Source: Planctomycetota bacterium
GTDB lineage: Bacteria; Planctomycetota; Phycisphaerae; Phycisphaerales; UBA1924
Length of the DNA: 64,000 bases
Assembly (NCBI GenBank): GCA_024276195.1
Contig: JAJRXR010000044.1
Location: forward strand, 1 to 64,000
Direction: 5' to 3'
The position numbers and the translations under genes are program-made. Shown here one piece after another: positions 60,276 through 64,000 of the stretch (positions are counted from its first letter, which is position 1; the number at the start of each line of letters is the position of its first letter). The notes below the pieces were generated by a model, which saw only the letters and a list, made by a program, of their open reading frames with translations, made no database searches and was not told where the DNA came from.

Positions 60276-60446
60276 GCGGGCGGGGCTCCGGGGCGATCGT
60301 ACAGCGCCCGGGCGTGTGTCACGGGCGTGTCACACCTTGGGCAGTGTGGACCTCTGTCGGGCGTTGGGCGTATCAGAATGAGAACCAGACCGGCGGCGTG
60401 AGCCGATAGACGGTCCGAGTGAACCCCATAGAACTGGAGGCGTCCG

Positions 60447-62567
60447 ATGCGACGAGGTGAAGTGCTGGCGTTGGTGATGGCTGCGGGACTGGCGGCTTCG
60501 GGCGCGATGATGGCTGCGGGGCCGAGCCGCCCCGGGCAAGACCACCCGAACGCCCACGAGGCGGACGGAGCGGACAGCGAGCTGGCGATCAGCTCGATCA
60601 CGCTGTACCGCTCGGGCGTGGGCGCGTTCGAGCGGCGCGGGTTTGTGCATGACGACGGGCGGGTGAGCCTGAGCTTCGACGCCGACCAGATCAACGACAT
60701 TCTCAAGTCCATGATCCTGCTGGACCTGGACGGCGGGCGGATCGAGGCGGTGAGCTATGGGTCCAAGGAGCCGCTGGCGAGGCGATTGGCGAGCTTCGCG
60801 ATTGATATCTCGGACAACCCGAGAATCGCGACGCTGCTCGAGCGCCTGCGCGGCGCCCGGGTCCGCCTGGAGATCGACGGCGGGCCAATCGAGGGGACCG
60901 TTCTCGGGGTTGAGCAGCGGACCATGGGCGAAGAGCAGCAGGCCATCCGCCAGAGCTTTGTCACGCTGGTGACGAGTTCGGGCATGCGCACGGTCCCCAT
61001 CCGCGCCCTGCGCCGGATGGAGGTGCTCGACGAACGCCTGGCGCGGGAGCTGCGCCTGGCGCTTGAGGCGCTCAGCGAGCACCGGGCCGACAACGTGAAA
61101 GCCGTGGACCTGGCGTTCAAGGGCGAGGGGGATCGGCGGGTGATCGTGTCGTACGTCCACGAGATGCCGGTCTGGAAGGCGAGCTACCGCCTGGTGCTGC
61201 CGAACCCGGAGGCGGGCGGGGACGCGACGGTGCAGGGCTGGGCGATCGTTGAGAATACGACGGACGAGGACTGGGAGGACGTGAGCCTGTCGCTGGTGGC
61301 GGGGCGCCCGGTGAGCTTCGTGATGGACCTGTACGAGCCGTTGTACCTGAGCCGGCCCGAGGTTCCGGTGCCGGTGACGGGTGGGGCGAGGCCGAGGGTG
61401 TATGCGCAGGGGATGTCGGAGGGCGGGGGTGAGGTGAGATCTCGCATCACGCAACTTGGTCGAGCATCGGGAACTGCCGGGCTGAACAAATCATTACGGA
61501 TGTATTCAGGGCAAGCGGCCGCCAGCCCTACAGATGACTCATTCGCCTATGAGATGGATGCCGACGTCATGGCCAACTACGCCGCCCAGGCCCAGGCGTC
61601 GGCGGGCGAGGTCGGGGAGGTGTTCCAGTACAAGCTCGACGAGCCTGTGACGATCGAGCGGAGGCGGTCGGCGATGCTGCCGATCCTCTCGGCGCCGATC
61701 CAGGCGAGGCGCGTGAGCATCTACAACCGGGGCGAGAACGCGGTCCACCCGATGCGGGGCGTCGAGCTGACCAACACCAGCGGGCTGCAGCTCATGCCCG
61801 GGCCGATCAGCGTCTACGACGAGGGGATGTACGCGGGCGACGCGCAGATCGGGCACGTCTCGGCGGGCGACGAGCGCCTGCTGGCGTACAGCGTGGATCT
61901 GGCCGTCAGCGCTCAGAGCGAGCAGCGGACCAACCGGAACGTGACCAAGCTGCGGATCACGCGCGGCGTGGTCGAGCAGACGGTCAAGTCCGTCGAGACG
62001 ACAACGTACACGTTCGAGTCGAGCGACACGGAGCGCGAGCGGGTGGTGATCGTCGAGCACGCGCGCCGCCCGGGCTGGGATCTGGCCCGCGAGGACCACC
62101 TGAGCGAGAAAACCGAGGCCCCATACCGGTTCGAGATCGAGATCGAACCCGGTGGCGAGGGGAAGCTGAAGATCGCCCAGGAGACGATTCAGCGCCAGAA
62201 CGTGGCGATGGTCGGGTTCGACATGAAGACGCTGGTGCGGTATCAGCGGGACGGGAAGGTGAGCGCGGCGGTGATCGACGCCGTGCGCAAGGCGGGCGAG
62301 TTGCAGGCGTTGATCCACGAGAGTGAGCTGCTGATCACGCGCCTGGGGCAGGAGCGGACCGTCATCGGGGCCGACCAGAAACGCATCCGCGAGAACATGG
62401 CCCGGATCGACCGGACGAGCGAGCTGTACGGGCGGTACATGTCCAAGCTCAACGCCCAGGAGACGCGCCTGGAGCAGATCGAGGATGAGCTTGGCAAGGC
62501 CCGGACGCAGCTTGACCAGCGGCGTGAGGCGCTCAGCGCGTTCGTCGGCGGGCTTGAGGTCGAGTAG
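60447..62567 (+). CDS. Secreted DUF4139-type protein
   Basis: 706 residues with an N-terminal hydrophobic signal (VLALVMAAGLAASGAMMAAG). The layout is of the DUF4139/mucoidy-inhibitor-like family: ISSITLYRSGVGAFERRGFV, then WKASYRLVLPNPEAGG, WAIVENTTDEDWEDVSLSLV and a C-terminal coiled coil (ARIDRTSELYGRYMSKLNAQ). Function unknown for the family. A local patch (about 61436-61555) is much less GC-rich than the rest. Followed by a strong terminator. Confidence 0.82.
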   Translation: MRRGEVLALVMAAGLAASGAMMAAGPSRPGQDHPNAHEADGADSELAISSITLYRSGVGAFERRGFVHDDGRVSLSFDADQINDILKSMILLDLDGGRIEAVSYGSKEPLARRLASFAIDISDNPRIATLLERLRGARVRLEIDGGPIEGTVLGVEQRTMGEEQQAIRQSFVTLVTSSGMRTVPIRALRRMEVLDERLARELRLALEALSEHRADNVKAVDLAFKGEGDRRVIVSYVHEMPVWKASYRLVLPNPEAGGDATVQGWAIVENTTDEDWEDVSLSLVAGRPVSFVMDLYEPLYLSRPEVPVPVTGGARPRVYAQGMSEGGGEVRSRITQLGRASGTAGLNKSLRMYSGQAAASPTDDSFAYEMDADVMANYAAQAQASAGEVGEVFQYKLDEPVTIERRRSAMLPILSAPIQARRVSIYNRGENAVHPMRGVELTNTSGLQLMPGPISVYDEGMYAGDAQIGHVSAGDERLLAYSVDLAVSAQSEQRTNRNVTKLRITRGVVEQTVKSVETTTYTFESSDTERERVVIVEHARRPGWDLAREDHLSEKTEAPYRFEIEIEPGGEGKLKIAQETIQRQNVAMVGFDMKTLVRYQRDGKVSAAVIDAVRKAGELQALIHESELLITRLGQERTVIGADQKRIRENMARIDRTSELYGRYMSKLNAQETRLEQIEDELGKARTQLDQRREALSAFVGGLEVE

Positions 62568-62598
62568 GCGAGAGACTCATCGTACGCAGATCATAAAG

Positions 62599-62632
62599 AA
62601 GGCCCGCGACCGGGATGGTCGCGGGCCTTTGT
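62599..62632 (+). terminator. Intrinsic terminator after the DUF4139-type gene
   Basis: A perfect 13 bp stem AAGGCCCGCGACC/GGTCGCGGGCCTT with a 5 nt loop followed by TGTGATG. It could act on both strands for the convergent pair. Confidence 0.8.
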
Positions 62633-62648
62633 GATGCAATCACGAGAC

Positions 62649-62713
62649 TCGGCGAAGACAGGCGAGACGCCTGTCCCACTCTCGGCGATCACGGGCGGGA
62701 CGCCCGTGCCACT
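62649..62713. repeat. Two tandem palindromic repeat units (REP-like)
   Basis: Two ~32 bp units, each beginning CTCGGCGA and containing a palindrome: ACAGGCGAGACGCCTGT, then ACGGGCGGGACGCCCGT, each followed by (C/G)CCACT. They sit between a terminator and the stop of the prepilin-like gene. Confidence 0.7.
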
Positions 62714-62722
62714 TGAATCAGA

Positions 62723-63790
62723 TCAGTCGTAGTACACCCTGATGGAGAGGTCCTGGCTGCCGGCCGCAGCAACGACTTCAGAATAGGAGCGGAGGAAGGC
62801 GTTGCGGTTGTTGACCCGCATCGGAGAGGCGTCGCTGGTACGAACGAGATCGACGACGTTGGTGCCCGTGACGGAGACAGAATCGCGCGTCTGGTCGTCC
62901 TCGTTGGCGAAGACGTTGTCGGCGTGAGACTTGTTGACGCCGGTCGGGATCAGGTTGAAGGTGATGAGCAGGGAGCTCGGGTCGGGGCGGCTCTCGGAGT
63001 TGACGTGGTTGTCGTTGTAGCCGATGTTGCCGTCCCAGGTGGTGCGAGAGCCCTGGGCGAGGAGTGTCTGGGAGCTGGTGCCGAGGGGCGTCATGCCGTC
63101 GGCGGGGGCGTTCATGTCCGGGAGGAGGCGCCAGTCGCCTTCCTGGACGTCTTCAAGAATCCATGCGGGGCCTCGGTTGGCCAGAGCGGCATCGGTGGAG
63201 ACAAAGGTGTTGCTCCAAAGGGCCTTGCGCCGCCCGAAGGGGGGCGTGTGGACGTAGGAGAAGGCGCCAGCGTTGGCAAACGCGGGGTTCGGGGTGTAGG
63301 AGAAGGTGCCCTCGTTCGTGCTCATGCTGTCGATGGGGGTGGCGGTGAAGGCCGGGTCCCACAGGGCGAGCTGAGCGCGGGTCAGGTCGGTGATGGCCGA
63401 GGGCTGGTCGAACTCGTAGTCCTCGTACTGGGTGATCTGGCCGTTGGGCTCGGTGGGGCTGATGCACATCTCGGTGGGGATGCTGCCGCCGTAGATCAAG
63501 ATGGAGAAGATGTGGCGGGTGGTGTCCTTGGTCGTGCCGGGGAGAGCGCCACCCAGGAGGGTGTTGTCGCTCCGGTCAACACGGCTGGGGAGGGGGTAGG
63601 TCTCGTTGTTGCTGCTGGCGTAGGTGACGAGGGCCTGGAGGATGCCGCGGACCTGGGTCTTGTCCTTGAGGATGCGGGCGGCCTCGCGGGCCTTGCCCAG
63701 GGCGGGCAGGAGGATGCCGATGAGCAGCGCGATAATCGCGATGACCACCAGCAGCTCGATCAGGGTGAATCCCTTGCGGTTGCTTTTCAT
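62723..63790 (-). CDS. Prepilin-type N-terminal methylation domain protein (pseudopilin-like)
   Basis: 355 residues from the ATG at 63790 (GGAG 9 bp upstream; the TTG 15 bp earlier is rejected). The class III signal is [20 protein letters not shown], with the cleavage Gly and the +5 Glu visible. [18 protein letters not shown] follows, as in planctomycete pseudopilin-like proteins. The external domain (about 300 aa) is beta-rich with no recognised fold. Probably exported by type II secretion/type IV pilus-type machinery. The 210 bp upstream to the window end holds no further gene I can support. Confidence 0.85.
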   Translation of the reverse strand: MKSNRKGFTLIELLVVIAIIALLIGILLPALGKAREAARILKDKTQVRGILQALVTYASSNNETYPLPSRVDRSDNTLLGGALPGTTKDTTRHIFSILIYGGSIPTEMCISPTEPNGQITQYEDYEFDQPSAITDLTRAQLALWDPAFTATPIDSMSTNEGTFSYTPNPAFANAGAFSYVHTPPFGRRKALWSNTFVSTDAALANRGPAWILEDVQEGDWRLLPDMNAPADGMTPLGTSSQTLLAQGSRTTWDGNIGYNDNHVNSESRPDPSSLLITFNLIPTGVNKSHADNVFANEDDQTRDSVSVTGTNVVDLVRTSDASPMRVNNRNAFLRSYSEVVAAAGSQDLSIRVYYD

Positions 63791-64000
63791 AATCCGTTTC
63801 TCCAAACGTGAGTCGGTGTCGCATGCTCAGCGATCCGGGGCGGCGCCTCGGAACGTCGGGCATGCATGTCAATTTGTTGCGGGAGAACCCGAGAACGAGT
63901 CGCGGGTACGAGACCGGAAACCGGAGCCGCACCACGAATCGAGAACGGGATAATCGCCCGCACACGCAACGGAGCCGACCCATCCGGGGAGGGCTCCTGC

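Noticed and set aside
60310-60345. GTGTGTCACGGGCGTGTCACAC as an operator upstream of the DUF4139-type gene
   Set aside because: Mixed direct and inverted repeat with short arms; no supporting context.
1-64000. tRNA, rRNA, CRISPR arrays, IS elements, prophage, attachment sites
   Set aside because: Intergenic regions were read on both strands; no cloverleaf with a TTCGAATC-type arm, no regularly spaced repeats and no transposase, integrase or phage proteins were seen.

Overview
The window is GC-rich, gene-dense bacterial chromosome. It looks like a planctomycete of the Phycisphaerae type. The evidence is a secreted protease ending in the tandem dockerin-like anchor that closes in Gly-Cys-Pro, several ECF-type sigma factors with TM-anchored partners, a prepilin-like protein with a very hydrophobic N-terminus, ExbB/ExbD genes beside a von Willebrand (VWA) protein, and many predicted exported proteins of unknown function. 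The assignment is inferred from protein style only; no rRNA is present. I found no tRNA, rRNA, CRISPR array, transposase, integrase or phage gene. This is ordinary chromosome with several lineage-specific clusters.

Layout. 1-4168 (minus) is a citrate-cleavage-like operon: a SucC-like subunit interrupted by an in-frame TAG, a SucD-like subunit, a citryl-CoA-lyase-like protein and a degenerate HD-domain protein. Its three intercistronic gaps are built from one family of inverted repeats. 4.3-13.2 kb is rich in peptidases: V8-like, S9, M24 and an HExxH zinc protease. 13.4-15.8 kb holds a small secreted protein, a TPR-like protein and a probable sigma-like protein with a TM segment and three GGEQ(S/T)GGR motifs. 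15.9-18.8 kb is pntAA-pntAB-pntB. 19-26 kb carries an exported peroxiredoxin, HrpA helicase and a beta-lactamase-fold protein without its catalytic residues. 26.2-27.7 kb has a promoter, a 30-codon leader ORF, an attenuator-like terminator and a degenerate aspartokinase/homoserine-dehydrogenase-like gene. 27.7-36.1 kb has a BtpA protein, a NupC transporter, a uridine-kinase-like protein, an M61 peptidase, a POT peptide transporter and a site-2-type protease. 36.1-36.9 kb is rplT and rpmI.

37-41.5 kb holds two divergent ECF sigma systems sharing a 320 bp intergenic region with a perfect 13 bp inverted repeat. 41.5-52.2 kb (minus) is the most distinctive block: eight genes joined stop-to-start by overlaps (VWA protein, secreted protein, ExbB, two ExbD, large periplasmic helical-repeat protein, DnaJ-like/TM protein, CxxCxG secreted protein), followed by a stand-alone tRNA-binding protein. 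I read it as an uncharacterised proton-motive-force-driven envelope machine. 52.4-53.9 kb is pyrH-frr. 53.9-64 kb has a minimal zincin, two zinc-ribbon membrane proteins, a MoxR ATPase, a CDGSH protein, a large FAD/Fe-S dehydrogenase, a DUF4139-like protein and a prepilin-like protein.

The themes are central carbon and redox metabolism (citrate cleavage, transhydrogenase, FAD/Fe-S dehydrogenase), nucleoside and peptide uptake and salvage (NupC, uridine kinase, POT, many peptidases), and cell-envelope signalling (sigma/anti-sigma pairs, ExbB/D, VWA, MoxR). Strong intrinsic terminators close several convergent pairs.
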